From Thermoplasmata archaeon (GTDB lineage Archaea > Thermoplasmatota > Thermoplasmata > Lutacidiplasmatales > UBA184), in the NCBI GenBank assembly GCA_030040625.1, contig JASHTI010000100.1, forward strand, positions 1 to 15,218: DNA of 15,218 bases. The letters run 5' to 3'. The translations under genes and the position numbers were made by a program. Of this stretch, positions 8,201 to 15,057 are shown in pieces. Every line of letters begins with the position of its first letter. Position 1 is the stretch's first letter. A model generated the notes under the pieces. The model worked only from the letters and a program-made list of their open reading frames with translations. It searched no databases and had not been told where the DNA came from.

Positions 8201-9996
8201 TAAATCCAGGTGTCGCCGAGTCCCCCGGTGCCGGTCGCGGTCCTTCCGCCGAAGAGCAGCAGGTACTGGTCCGCGGCATCGTAGACGAGGACCCCGCCCT
8301 GACGCGCGGGCGGGCCCCCCGGCTCCGTGACGTTGGTCCACACGTCGTCACGGAACTCCCAGGTGTCTCCGAACGACCGCTGGGTGTACGGGTTGTAGCC
8401 GCCGAAGAGGATCGTGGCCCCGAGCGGAGGGGAGTACGCCTCCATCGCCTCGGAGCGGAAGCCGGGCTCCGCGCCGGGGAGCAGAGACCACAGGGGGGAG
8501 GTCGGCTGGGGGGTGACCACCTCGAAGGCGTTCGGGACGGAACTCTCGAGGGTGACGGGCTCGGCGCCTTCCGGCCCGCTCGCGTTCCAGAGCCCCGAAA
8601 GGATCTGAGGACCGGTCCGCAGCACCGCGTAAGTTCCGAGTCCCCCCGGACCCCCCGGGGCGTCGCTCCATGTGACCGTGCCCCCGTTCGACGTTTCACC
8701 GGTCTCGCCCCCGAAGCTGAACGCGGCGGGGACGGACTCGTAGGCCCCGGCGCCCCCGTCGAGGCTCGCGTTCCAGTACGCCAGTCCCAGCGCCGCGTCC
8801 GCGGCCATCAGGGTCGCTTGGCTCCCGTCGCCGGGGCCGCCGATGTCGAGCTCGAAGTCGTTGGTGAGGCCGATCGGGTCGAAGCTGCTCCCGTTCGCGA
8901 CGAAGTCGGCCGGCGCGGTGAGCGGTGGGCCGCCGGCCCCGATGGAGTTGAAGACGACGTAGTCGAACGGCGCGTTGACTCGCTCCCGGGGACCGTCGAG
9001 CGTTGCGGTGAAGTCGACAGCGTCCCGGCCGCCGACGATCGTCGAGTTGAGGTACAGTGAGGCGTTGAACGGGTAGGAGATCCCCGTGAAGGAGACGTTG
9101 GCGATGTAGACCTCGTCGTCGAACTCCGCGCCGTGCGGACCGTGGGCGTAGATCGCCCCGCCGAGGAAGGCGCTGCCGGAGAAGTTCCAGACGTTCGTGA
9201 TCAGGAACAGCTCGTGCGCGGCCGGGTAGAACTCGAGGACGTCCTGCGTCCAGTACTCGTAGCCGGCGCGACCGAAGAGGGTCACGCCCGTCAGCACCGC
9301 GTTGAGCTGGACGGAGTACGAGTCGGGCGCCTGGTTGTACAGGTCCATCGGTTCGACCCCGGTGGCGTTGGGGTCGAAGATCCCCCACAGGCTCGTCGTG
9401 GCCAGGGTGGAGGCGACGATCGACCCGGTGGCATTCACGGAGAGACCGTAATCCGCGACGCCCGTGGGCGCCGGGGAGCTGTTGTACAGCGGGCGCACCG
9501 AGCCCGAGTCGGCGGCGGCCTGAACCTCCCCTGCGGTCGCCGACGCTCGCGGCAGGAAGAGCGCGTCGGTGCAGGCGCCCGCCGCGACCGCCTGAGAGGC
9601 GATCGTCGCGGCCGTCGGGTCGATCGATGAGCCGGCGGGCGCGAGGCTCGGGCCCCCGGCGACCTGGGTTCCGTTGGGCCCCGGGCCCCCCGTGGAGGAG
9701 AGAAGCGACGACGGATCGGAGGTCAGGCTGCACGGGTCCGTGGAGGTCGGCCGGGCGGTGCCGCCTCCGACCAGCCCCCCGGCAAGCGGGCCCGACGGCG
9801 CGATCGGCGCGGTCGGGGAGGCGACGCCGGCAGTTGACCCACGATCGCTCGACACCCCGGTGCCGGGACCTAGCAAGGACGTCGGCACCGCGAACGCGGC
9901 CGCGACGAGGACGACGGCGAACAGTCGGACGGACTGTCCCACCACGTGGCGGCGAAGCCTCCGGGCTACTTTCGCCTTTCCGGCGGGGCAAGTCAC
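5233..9996 (-). CDS. Giant secreted thermopsin-family protease with Kelch propeller, beta-helix and sandwich repeats
   Basis: A protein of 1587 residues from a GTG at 9996. That start gives a basic N-terminus (AKVARRLRRH) and a hydrophobic signal segment at about 24-42. A Ser/Thr/Pro/Gly-rich linker or propeptide runs to about 170. Residues 175-490 match thermopsin (peptidase A5, acid proteases of archaea): PTGVADYGL, SVQLNAVL (228-235), YEYWTQDVLEFY (246-257) and LITNVWNFSG (265-274) follow the family order. Residues 510-830 hold Kelch-like blades (LFGG...DTW-Y...W). A PEGA-like strand unit lies at 855-890. Residues 965-1180 resemble a parallel beta-helix (SSGNLIAGNTI, GGNTFWGNRF, IYNNAF). 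Four 'F-x-E-x-G-L' sandwich units fill 1203-1532. Cysteines pair within modules: 89/142, 705/762, 1095/1106 and 1389/1398. About thirty N-glycosylation sequons are present by eye. The C-terminus (GALVFLGAPLTGAVRRRAR) is a short hydrophobic stretch before basic residues, a marginal membrane anchor. Likely role: cell-surface proteolysis at low pH. The substrate is unknown. Confidence 0.85.
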   Translation of the reverse strand: MTCPAGKAKVARRLRRHVVGQSVRLFAVVLVAAAFAVPTSLLGPGTGVSSDRGSTAGVASPTAPIAPSGPLAGGLVGGGTARPTSTDPCSLTSDPSSLLSSTGGPGPNGTQVAGGPSLAPAGSSIDPTAATIASQAVAAGACTDALFLPRASATAGEVQAAADSGSVRPLYNSSPAPTGVADYGLSVNATGSIVASTLATTSLWGIFDPNATGVEPMDLYNQAPDSYSVQLNAVLTGVTLFGRAGYEYWTQDVLEFYPAAHELFLITNVWNFSGSAFLGGAIYAHGPHGAEFDDEVYIANVSFTGISYPFNASLYLNSTIVGGRDAVDFTATLDGPRERVNAPFDYVVFNSIGAGGPPLTAPADFVANGSSFDPIGLTNDFELDIGGPGDGSQATLMAADAALGLAYWNASLDGGAGAYESVPAAFSFGGETGETSNGGTVTWSDAPGGPGGLGTYAVLRTGPQILSGLWNASGPEGAEPVTLESSVPNAFEVVTPQPTSPLWSLLPGAEPGFRSEAMEAYSPPLGATILFGGYNPYTQRSFGDTWEFRDDVWTNVTEPGGPPARQGGVLVYDAADQYLLLFGGRTATGTGGLGDTWIYNASGWHELFPSVAPSPRAFFAMAYDPALSEVVLTGGGLGGGDSPWTLYSDTWTYRAGVWTNITATAGTGPGGRLFAGLAPTPGGAALLLVGGSRSRDFEGAGAVACPFTFPTEWTFTGGAWTEVRPTGAVPPPGSGSLWYDTETGGTYYYEGVQNLSSGGGACESYVGVVYSYTAGHWTDLVSGEQLLGSASPAPRWLATVVDDQASGQQLLYGGQQGIDGPFFDSTWALQPRAATGSTWIVGVQPTVGPTVTTDTFWLPPGNYSVTSELSDYDPVTTDVAVSGPMTVEPTLAPDPALGIYTPLWAWSDGGLAALATGGDGAPADPYVLTDYEPGLLDPTFGLYNDYSFPVYPGMFLLDTRASVEVESPPAFEVSGHYDGLALQFDNSLPLWFWNVSGVALLNSTGLGIGETVLSALGPFAAAFYDSSGNLIAGNTITAREGGILAEAGPTPGPFTGNGGGNTFWGNRFHAEMGLVELDHGDEIYNNAFLSGENACQPGDSAAPNDCWPVYAVGPESFQNSWNITPAPAGTVHYAAGFPTIPLSGSILGTADQGGNSWWNYGSASDPLGVLPFNNTPPLSDPQLPLITPGGDFDPLIVGTLYPITFEESGLPARVRWGADIEEFAPNCSVTSPDWAVHTQTASFVLLMPNGSVEGGLVAPPGYSSGPPGVDFNVVSASRTVSVRFFLTYTNVTFVEGGLPAGLLAQRGWYVELDGYNSTVHTTSARLEVETATVPYLIVGPKGYRVEGISPSGDLELAGGNTTLALTFAAGRTDTLTFSARGLHDGQYWCAELGGSGACTVGRRLAFANLTPGTYVYNVSGSPGQAVTARLHGAVLPANGTVSLAKSERVVFTFTYPYNVTFYETGLAAALTWSVRVAGVTYSANADVPISVGLPNGSYRFHVGAEAGYRVHASPAAVRVRGGPATVVVSFRPHDGARSAAGQPAAPPAAAASVSGVAARPAGGAPGALVFLGAPLTGAVRRRARAAV

Positions 9997-10120
9997 GCCC
10001 CCGCCTCGAGGGACCCGGGGGGGAGAACGACCCACGCGCTGGCCGGAGCCGGGCGAACGCCCTCGGGTGGGAGCTTCCGGCGAGCCCCGAGCGCCTTCGC
10101 GAGCGGCGGCCGGCGACGGC

Positions 10121-10942
10121 TCAGAACCGCGCGATGCTGCCGGTCGCAAGCGCCCGGCGCTCGAAGACCGCCCACAAGGAGATCGAGGCGCCGAAGGAGA
10201 TCGCGCCCGCCAGCGCCACCGCGCCCCACAGGAGCTCGAGGGGACCCCCCGTCGTCCCGGCCACGGCGGCACGGATCGCCGCCAGCCCCCACGTGAGCGG
10301 CAGCGCGTCGCCGACGTACTGGAGCGGGAGGGGAAGGGCCGACAGCGGGAAGTTGACGCCGCTGAGCAGCAGACCGCAGAACAGGAAGATGTTCCCGAGG
10401 ATGATCGATGTGCGCAGGTAGAGCGCGACCCCGCCGAGCAGCAGCCCGAAGCCGACCATCGCGAACGCGGTGAGCACGACGGAGACCGCGACCGCCGGGA
10501 TCGTGGAGGGGTCGATGTGGACGCCGAAGAACGTGGAGGCGTAGAGGAGGCCCACGCTGACCGTCGCGAGTGAGATGAGGATCGGGATCAGGCCCCGACC
10601 CAGGTAGAGCGCGAACCGGTTCGCCGGGGAGACCAGCAGGTGCTCCATCGTGCCCTGCTGCTTCTCCGAGTCGGTCGTCTGGCAGACGGAGAATACGCTG
10701 GAATAGGTGACCGTCGCCACAGCGTTGCCGAGCGCGGTGAACGCGACCTCCGCGGCTCCCCCCGCCTCCAGCCGGACCACGAAGGCGAAGAAGACCATCT
10801 GGGTCAGCGGGATGATGAAGATCGTTCCGAGCACGAAATCGATCCGCATGAAGCCGAGCGTCGTCTTCGGCGCCATGACGGCGTTCGCCCAGAGCGTCCG
10901 CAAGAACGACGGACGAAGGGCGGACGGGTGCGCGACCGCCAT
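10121..10942 (-). CDS. ABC-2 type transporter permease (second subunit)
   Basis: A 273-residue integral membrane protein with about six hydrophobic segments (roughly 34-57, 68-87, 115-137, 147-172, 179-200 and 235-260). The cytoplasmic motif DSEKQQGTMEHLLVSP at 91-106 is the hallmark of the ABC-2 permease family ('E-x-G-T-x-E-x-L-x-x-S-P'). The ATG at 10942 is 12 bases after the stop of the first permease, with GGGGGCGG in the gap as a possible ribosome site. With its neighbour it would form the transmembrane half of a heteromeric exporter driven by the ATPase at the head of the operon. ABC-2 systems move drugs, polysaccharides, lipids or ions outward; the substrate cannot be read from the sequence. 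It ends 124 bases before the start of the thermopsin-type gene. Confidence 0.92.
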   Translation of the reverse strand: MAVAHPSALRPSFLRTLWANAVMAPKTTLGFMRIDFVLGTIFIIPLTQMVFFAFVVRLEAGGAAEVAFTALGNAVATVTYSSVFSVCQTTDSEKQQGTMEHLLVSPANRFALYLGRGLIPILISLATVSVGLLYASTFFGVHIDPSTIPAVAVSVVLTAFAMVGFGLLLGGVALYLRTSIILGNIFLFCGLLLSGVNFPLSALPLPLQYVGDALPLTWGLAAIRAAVAGTTGGPLELLWGAVALAGAISFGASISLWAVFERRALATGSIARF

Positions 10943-10954
10943 CGAATCCGCCCC

Positions 10955-11764
10955 CTAGTAGTGGTCGAGGTTGCCGACCTCGAGGACGTGCCGTTCGACG
11001 CGATGGAAGATCGCGCCGGCGAGAACGAGATAGGCGGTGGTCGTCGCGACGGCGCCGGCGATGTCCGGCCAGAATCCCCAGGAGAATCCGACGTAACCCG
11101 GGATCGAGGCGTAGCGCAGGGCGTCCAGCGCCCAGGTCGGGGGGAAGAAGAGCGCCACCGGGCTCGTCCAGAACGGCAGCAGGACGACCGGGAACATGCA
11201 CCCGGTCCCGACGTAGAACGCGAACTCCCCAATGTTCTGGATGAACCCCGCATAGCGCGTGTAGACGTAGAACGCGGCGAAGACCACGCCGACCGCCGCG
11301 AGCGTCAGCATGACGAACAGGAACAGGACGACGAATCCGAGCGGATCCGGCAGCGCCGGCGGCGCGCCCGCGATCGCGACAACGACCGCGTAGACGATCG
11401 CGCCGCCGAGGAGGCCGGAGACGACGTTCCAGAGGACCCGGCCGAGGACGATGTACAGGTACGGCGTCGGCGCCTGGATCGTCGGCTCCAGGGTGCCGAA
11501 CTCCCGGTCCTGCCCGGTCGCCCAGCCGCTCCCGTAGAGCGTCTGGCCCCACATGCTCATCATCCCGGCGCCGAGGATCGCGTACGTCAGGAAGTACGGG
11601 CCGAAGCCCCGGAACAGTTCGAAGGCGACGATCCCGAAGATCACCGGCGCGATCATCGAGGGGATCAGCCACTGCGGGTCGGCCATGAACTGGAGCAGGG
11701 AGAGCCGGAGGGCGGCCCGCGTCGATCGCGCGCCGGAGTAGCCGCGGGCGTGGGCCGTGCTCAT
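10955..11764 (-). CDS. ABC-2 type transporter permease (first subunit)
   Basis: A 269-residue integral membrane protein. The ATG at 11764 overlaps the stop of the ATPase gene by 4 bases (ATGA), so the two are translationally coupled. Hydrophobic segments run at about 33-50, 57-77, 103-131, 142-168, 181-208 and 233-255. The motif DREFGTLEPTIQAP at 86-99 matches the ABC-2 permease loop. This protein and the next permease differ clearly in sequence, so the exporter is a heterodimer rather than a pair of copies. It ends 12 bases before the next permease. The inner membrane location and outward transport follow from the family; the substrate is unknown. Confidence 0.92.
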   Translation of the reverse strand: MSTAHARGYSGARSTRAALRLSLLQFMADPQWLIPSMIAPVIFGIVAFELFRGFGPYFLTYAILGAGMMSMWGQTLYGSGWATGQDREFGTLEPTIQAPTPYLYIVLGRVLWNVVSGLLGGAIVYAVVVAIAGAPPALPDPLGFVVLFLFVMLTLAAVGVVFAAFYVYTRYAGFIQNIGEFAFYVGTGCMFPVVLLPFWTSPVALFFPPTWALDALRYASIPGYVGFSWGFWPDIAGAVATTTAYLVLAGAIFHRVERHVLEVGNLDHY

Positions 11765-12756
11765 CGGACCTCCTCGTCCACGAGGTCCAGATAAACGTCC
11801 TCCAGGCTCGTCCGCCGCTCCCGTACCGCGAGCTCCGGGTGCCCGGGGAGAAGATCGCGTACCTGTCCGAGGTTCGTCTCGAGCGTTCGAACGCGCAGCG
11901 TGAGGCGGGTCATCGGGCCGAACTCCTCCTCGACGACCTTGGAGACTCCGGGGAGACGGCGGAGCGCCTCGACCTCGCGGTCCTCAAAGCCGTACGCTTC
12001 GACCTCGAAGGTCCGGTCCCCGCCGACGAGGCTCCGAAGCCCGTCGACGGTGTCGCGGGCGACGATCCGGCCCTTCGAGAGGACCGCGAGGCGCGGGCAG
12101 AGCTCCTCGGCCTCGAACATGTAGTGGGTCGTCAGGAAGATCGTCACCCCGTCGCCGACGAGGGATCGGATCAGCTTGCGGGTCTCGCGGGCGCTCTTCG
12201 GATCGAGGCCGATCGTTGGCTCGTCGAGGAACAGGATCTCCGGTCGGTGCAGGATCCCCCGGGCGAGGTGCAGCTTCTGCTTCATGCCGCGGGAGTACTC
12301 CTCGACCCGGCGATCCGCCGCCCCGACGAGGTCGACCCGCTCCAGCAGCTGCCGGATCCGTTCCTCGCGCTCGGCGAGCGGCACCCCGTACAGGTCGGCG
12401 AAGTAGCGCAGGTTCTCCCGGCCGCTGATCCGGTTGTACAGCCCGCGCTCGCCGCCGAGGACGAGTCCCATCCGGGGACGGAGCCAGTCGGTCTCGCGGC
12501 TCACGTCGTGCCCGAGGACCAGCGCCCGGCCGGAGGTCGGCAACAGCAAGGTCGAGAGGATCTTCGTGAAGGTCGTCTTCCCGGCACCGTTGGGACCGAG
12601 GAGGCCGAAGATCGCCCCGCGCTCGACCGTGAGGTCCACGCCCTTCAGGGCCTCGGTGCGGGTCTTCTCCCGGAAGAGGAACCCTTTGCGGCTCTCGAAA
12701 ACGCGACGTACGTCGTGCGTCTCGATGGCGGGGCCGTCGGCGGCAGGTAGGCTCAT
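11761..12756 (-). CDS. ABC transporter ATP-binding protein (NatA/DrrA-like)
   Basis: A 331-residue ATPase that heads the minus-strand operon. The ATG at 12756 was chosen because the sequence before it (back to 13011) is low-complexity and would run into the divergent promoter. Walker A is GPNGAGKT at 54-61, the signature is YSRGMKQ at 154-160, Walker B with the catalytic Glu is ILFLDEP at 174-180, and the switch His is 211 (TTH). The D-loop is GLDPKSAR at 183-190. The place of the Q-loop Gln holds 'VLGGERGLYNRISGREN' (99-115), as in some NatA-like proteins, so the usual Gln is missing. A C-terminal domain of about 85 residues follows, ending in the 'SLEDVYLDL' motif common in exporters of this type. 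It powers the two ABC-2 permeases encoded next. Confidence 0.94.
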   Translation of the reverse strand: MSLPAADGPAIETHDVRRVFESRKGFLFREKTRTEALKGVDLTVERGAIFGLLGPNGAGKTTFTKILSTLLLPTSGRALVLGHDVSRETDWLRPRMGLVLGGERGLYNRISGRENLRYFADLYGVPLAEREERIRQLLERVDLVGAADRRVEEYSRGMKQKLHLARGILHRPEILFLDEPTIGLDPKSARETRKLIRSLVGDGVTIFLTTHYMFEAEELCPRLAVLSKGRIVARDTVDGLRSLVGGDRTFEVEAYGFEDREVEALRRLPGVSKVVEEEFGPMTRLTLRVRTLETNLGQVRDLLPGHPELAVRERRTSLEDVYLDLVDEEVR

Positions 12757-13000
12757 GGGGGCGCGCCGAGAGACGGACCAGTACTTGAGAGATGAATCGC
12801 CACGGAAGACGACGGCACGCCCCCCTCGCAGCGGCGTTTCGCCGGGGGGTTGGGTGCCGGGGCCCGGGTCGGCCGGCGCGGCGACCTCTCCGGCCGACCT
12901 CCTCGCGGGGCGCAGGTCACCGGTCGGGAGGGCGGCCGTGGGCATGCCGTCGCGGCCCACCCTTATAGTCCGGTCGTTGGTGGCCGGGCGGCGATCGGTC
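12757..13000. promoter_or_regulatory. Divergent intergenic region between the exporter and dehydrogenase operons
   Basis: 244 bases separate two divergent operons. The clear TATA-like motif at 12962-12968 serves the plus-strand genes. For the minus-strand ATPase, the most AT-rich patch (12781-12798) lies 25-42 bases before its ATG and is the likely promoter, though no good TATA box is seen. The middle is GC-rich with no other pattern recognised. An open minus-strand frame continues through it, but its composition is non-coding. Confidence 0.55.
12962..12968 (+). promoter_or_regulatory. TATA box CTTATAG for the 2-oxoacid dehydrogenase operon
   Basis: CTTATAG is a good archaeal TATA-box match in DNA that is otherwise GC-rich. 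Its centre is 36 bases before the GTG at 13001, which predicts a leader of about 9 bases. The motif also reads CTATAAG on the other strand, so a minus-strand start from it is possible but would initiate inside the intergenic region, near 12939. Confidence 0.6.
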
Positions 13001-14077
13001 GTGTCGAGCACGGCTCCCCGGTCCGCTCCGGCGGATCCGGCCTCGGAAGCGCTGGGCGGGGCGCGACTGCTGTCGGCCTACCGCACGATGGTCCTCGCGC
13101 GGGCCCTCGACGAGCGATGCCTGGCCCTCCAGCGCCAGGGACGGATCGGCTTCTACGCGCCCCATTCCGGCGAGGAGGCCGCCCTGGTCGGCTCGGCGAT
13201 GGCGATGGAGCCCGACGACTGGATCTTCCCCGCCTACCGAGAGCTCACCGTCGCCTTGGTCCGCGGGACGTCGCTGCAGTCGGTCGTCGACCAGCTCTTC
13301 GCCGACGCCGGCGACGCGAGCAAGGGCCGTCAGATGCCGAACCACTTCGCCTTCCGGGAGCAGCACTTCGTCTCGGTCTCGAGCCCGATCGGGACCCAGA
13401 TCACGCACGCCGTCGGTGCGGCGATGGCCGCTCGCTACCGCAAAGCGCCGGTCGCGACCATCACCTACTTCGGGGACGGGGCGACCAGCTCCAACGACTT
13501 CCACGCCGGACTGAACTTCGCCGGGGTCTTCCGGGCGCCGACGATCTTCTTCTGCCAGAACAACGAGTGGGCGATCTCGCTGCCGCGGGAGCGCCAGACG
13601 CGCAGCGCCACCCTGGCGATGAAGGCCGAGGCGTACGGCTTCCCCGGGGTGGTCGTCGACGGCAACGACGTCGGCGAGGTCTACCGCGCGGTCCGGGCGG
13701 CCCGCCACCGAGCGGTCGCCGGCGAGGGGCCCACCCTGATCGAGGCGCAGGTCTACCGCCTCGGGCCGCACTCCACCTCGGACGACCCGCGGCGGTACCG
13801 CAACGACCAGGAGGTCGAGGCCGCCCGCGGACGCGACCCGATCCACCGGCTCCGCACCGAGCTCACGAAAGCCGGGGCCTGGGACGACGCGAGGGACGCC
13901 GCCCTGGTGGAGGACCTGCGCGGGACGATCGCCGCCGCGATCGCTCGGGCGGAGGCCACGCCCCCGGTGGATCCGCTCTCGCTCTTCGACGACGTCTTCG
14001 CGCGCGCCACGCCCCGCCTGGAAGCGGAGCGCGAGGAGTGCGCCGCCCACCCGGCCGCCGAGCGGAAGAGCCCGTGA
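13001..14077 (+). CDS. 2-oxoacid dehydrogenase E1 component, alpha subunit
   Basis: A 358-residue thiamine-diphosphate enzyme subunit. The GTG at 13001 follows the TATA box at a sensible distance and gives the usual family length; the next ATG (13088) would cut into the conserved N-terminal helix. The family pattern is complete: GRIGFYAPHSGEEA at 47-60, RQMPNHF at 110-116, the thiamine-diphosphate motif from GDG at 158-160 to NN at 187-188, and the phosphorylation-loop region LGPHSTSDDPRRY at 254-266, which matches branched-chain E1 alpha more than pyruvate E1. With E1 beta it would oxidatively decarboxylate branched-chain 2-oxoacids (perhaps also pyruvate) and pass the acyl group to the lipoyl arm of E2. 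It is cytoplasmic. It overlaps E1 beta by 4 bases. The substrate preference is an inference. Confidence 0.95.
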   Translation: MSSTAPRSAPADPASEALGGARLLSAYRTMVLARALDERCLALQRQGRIGFYAPHSGEEAALVGSAMAMEPDDWIFPAYRELTVALVRGTSLQSVVDQLFADAGDASKGRQMPNHFAFREQHFVSVSSPIGTQITHAVGAAMAARYRKAPVATITYFGDGATSSNDFHAGLNFAGVFRAPTIFFCQNNEWAISLPRERQTRSATLAMKAEAYGFPGVVVDGNDVGEVYRAVRAARHRAVAGEGPTLIEAQVYRLGPHSTSDDPRRYRNDQEVEAARGRDPIHRLRTELTKAGAWDDARDAALVEDLRGTIAAAIARAEATPPVDPLSLFDDVFARATPRLEAEREECAAHPAAERKSP

Positions 14078-15051
14078 CCGAGCTGACGCTCGTCCAAGCG
14101 GTCAACCGCGGCCTCCAGGAGGCGATGCGATCGGATCCGGATGTCGTGGTGCTCGGCGAGGACGTCGGCGTGAACGGCGGGGTGTTCCGGGCGACCGAGG
14201 GGCTGCTCAAGGAGTTCGGGGCCGACCGGGTCCTGGACACTCCTCTCTCCGAGACGGGGATCGTCGGCTCCGCGATCGGAATGGCGCTCTACGGCCTGAA
14301 GCCGGTCGCCGAGATCCAGTTCCTTGACTTCATCTATCCGGCGTTCGACCAGATCGTCAGCGAGCTGGCGAAGATGCGCTACCGGTCGGGCGGCCAGTTC
14401 CCCTGCCACGTCGTGGTGCGGGCACCGTACGGCGGGGGGATCAAAGGCGGGCTCTACCATTCGCAGAGCACCGAGGCCTACTTCTGCCACACGGCAGGCC
14501 TCAAGGTCGTCATCCCGTCGACCCCCGCCGACGCGAAGGGACTCCTGCTGAGCGCCGTCGCCGACGAGGACCCGGTGATCTTCCTCGAGCCGAAGCGGAT
14601 CTACCGCTCCGTCACCGGCGAGGTCCCGGACGGGGACCAGCGCGTGCCGTTCGGCGTGGCGCGCACGGTCCGGCCGGGCCACGACGTGAGCGTCTTTGCC
14701 TATGGTGCGATGGTCCCGGTCGCGACCGAAGCGGCCGCCGGCGTCGAGGCGGAGGGGATCTCCGCCGAAGTGATCGATCTCCGGAGCCTCGTGCCGCTGG
14801 ACGAGGCCGCGGTCCTCGCCTCGGTCGCCAAGACCGGGCGGGCCGTCGTCGTGCACGAGGCGGCGCGTTTCTGTGGCTTCGGGGCCGAGGTTGCGGCGCT
14901 CCTCGCGGAGAGAGCGTTCTTCTCGCTGAAGGCCCCGATCGCCCGGGTCACCGGCTACGACACGCCGTTCCCGTACGCGCTCGAGAACGTGTATCTCCCG
15001 GACAACGGCCGCGTGGCCGCGGCGATCCGCGCGACCGCCCAGGCGGGGTAG
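14074..15051 (+). CDS. 2-oxoacid dehydrogenase E1 component, beta subunit
   Basis: A 325-residue protein starting with the GTG that overlaps the E1 alpha stop (GTGA), a sign of coupled translation in fixed ratio. The family pattern is intact: VVVLGEDVG at 24-32, DTPLSETGIVG at 55-65 with the cofactor-activating Glu60, EIQFLDFIYPAFDQ at 80-93, the conserved His129 in GLYHSQSTEA, and the C-terminal domain with VFAYGAMV (207-214) and EVIDLRSLVPLD (232-243). The length is normal. It forms the alpha2-beta2 E1 tetramer with its neighbour. E2 follows after 6 bases, so this is a standard branched-chain-type dehydrogenase operon as in Thermoplasma and Haloferax. Confidence 0.96.
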   Translation: MTELTLVQAVNRGLQEAMRSDPDVVVLGEDVGVNGGVFRATEGLLKEFGADRVLDTPLSETGIVGSAIGMALYGLKPVAEIQFLDFIYPAFDQIVSELAKMRYRSGGQFPCHVVVRAPYGGGIKGGLYHSQSTEAYFCHTAGLKVVIPSTPADAKGLLLSAVADEDPVIFLEPKRIYRSVTGEVPDGDQRVPFGVARTVRPGHDVSVFAYGAMVPVATEAAAGVEAEGISAEVIDLRSLVPLDEAAVLASVAKTGRAVVVHEAARFCGFGAEVAALLAERAFFSLKAPIARVTGYDTPFPYALENVYLPDNGRVAAAIRATAQAG

Positions 15052-15057
15052 GCCTCC

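Noticed and set aside
6286..9060. Long plus-strand frame antisense to the protease gene
   Set aside because: Its Arg/Val/Gly/Glu-rich translation is typical of the complementary frame of a GC-rich gene; no motif is recognised.
9997..10272. Longer N-terminus of the protease
   Set aside because: It would overlap the permease gene, is Arg/Ser/Pro-rich, and would place the signal peptide internally.
12943..12968. Start of the ATPase at an upstream ATG (12945) using CTATAAG
   Set aside because: The added 63 residues are low complexity and the TATA motif is only about 20 bases from that ATG; the start at 12756 fits the family better.
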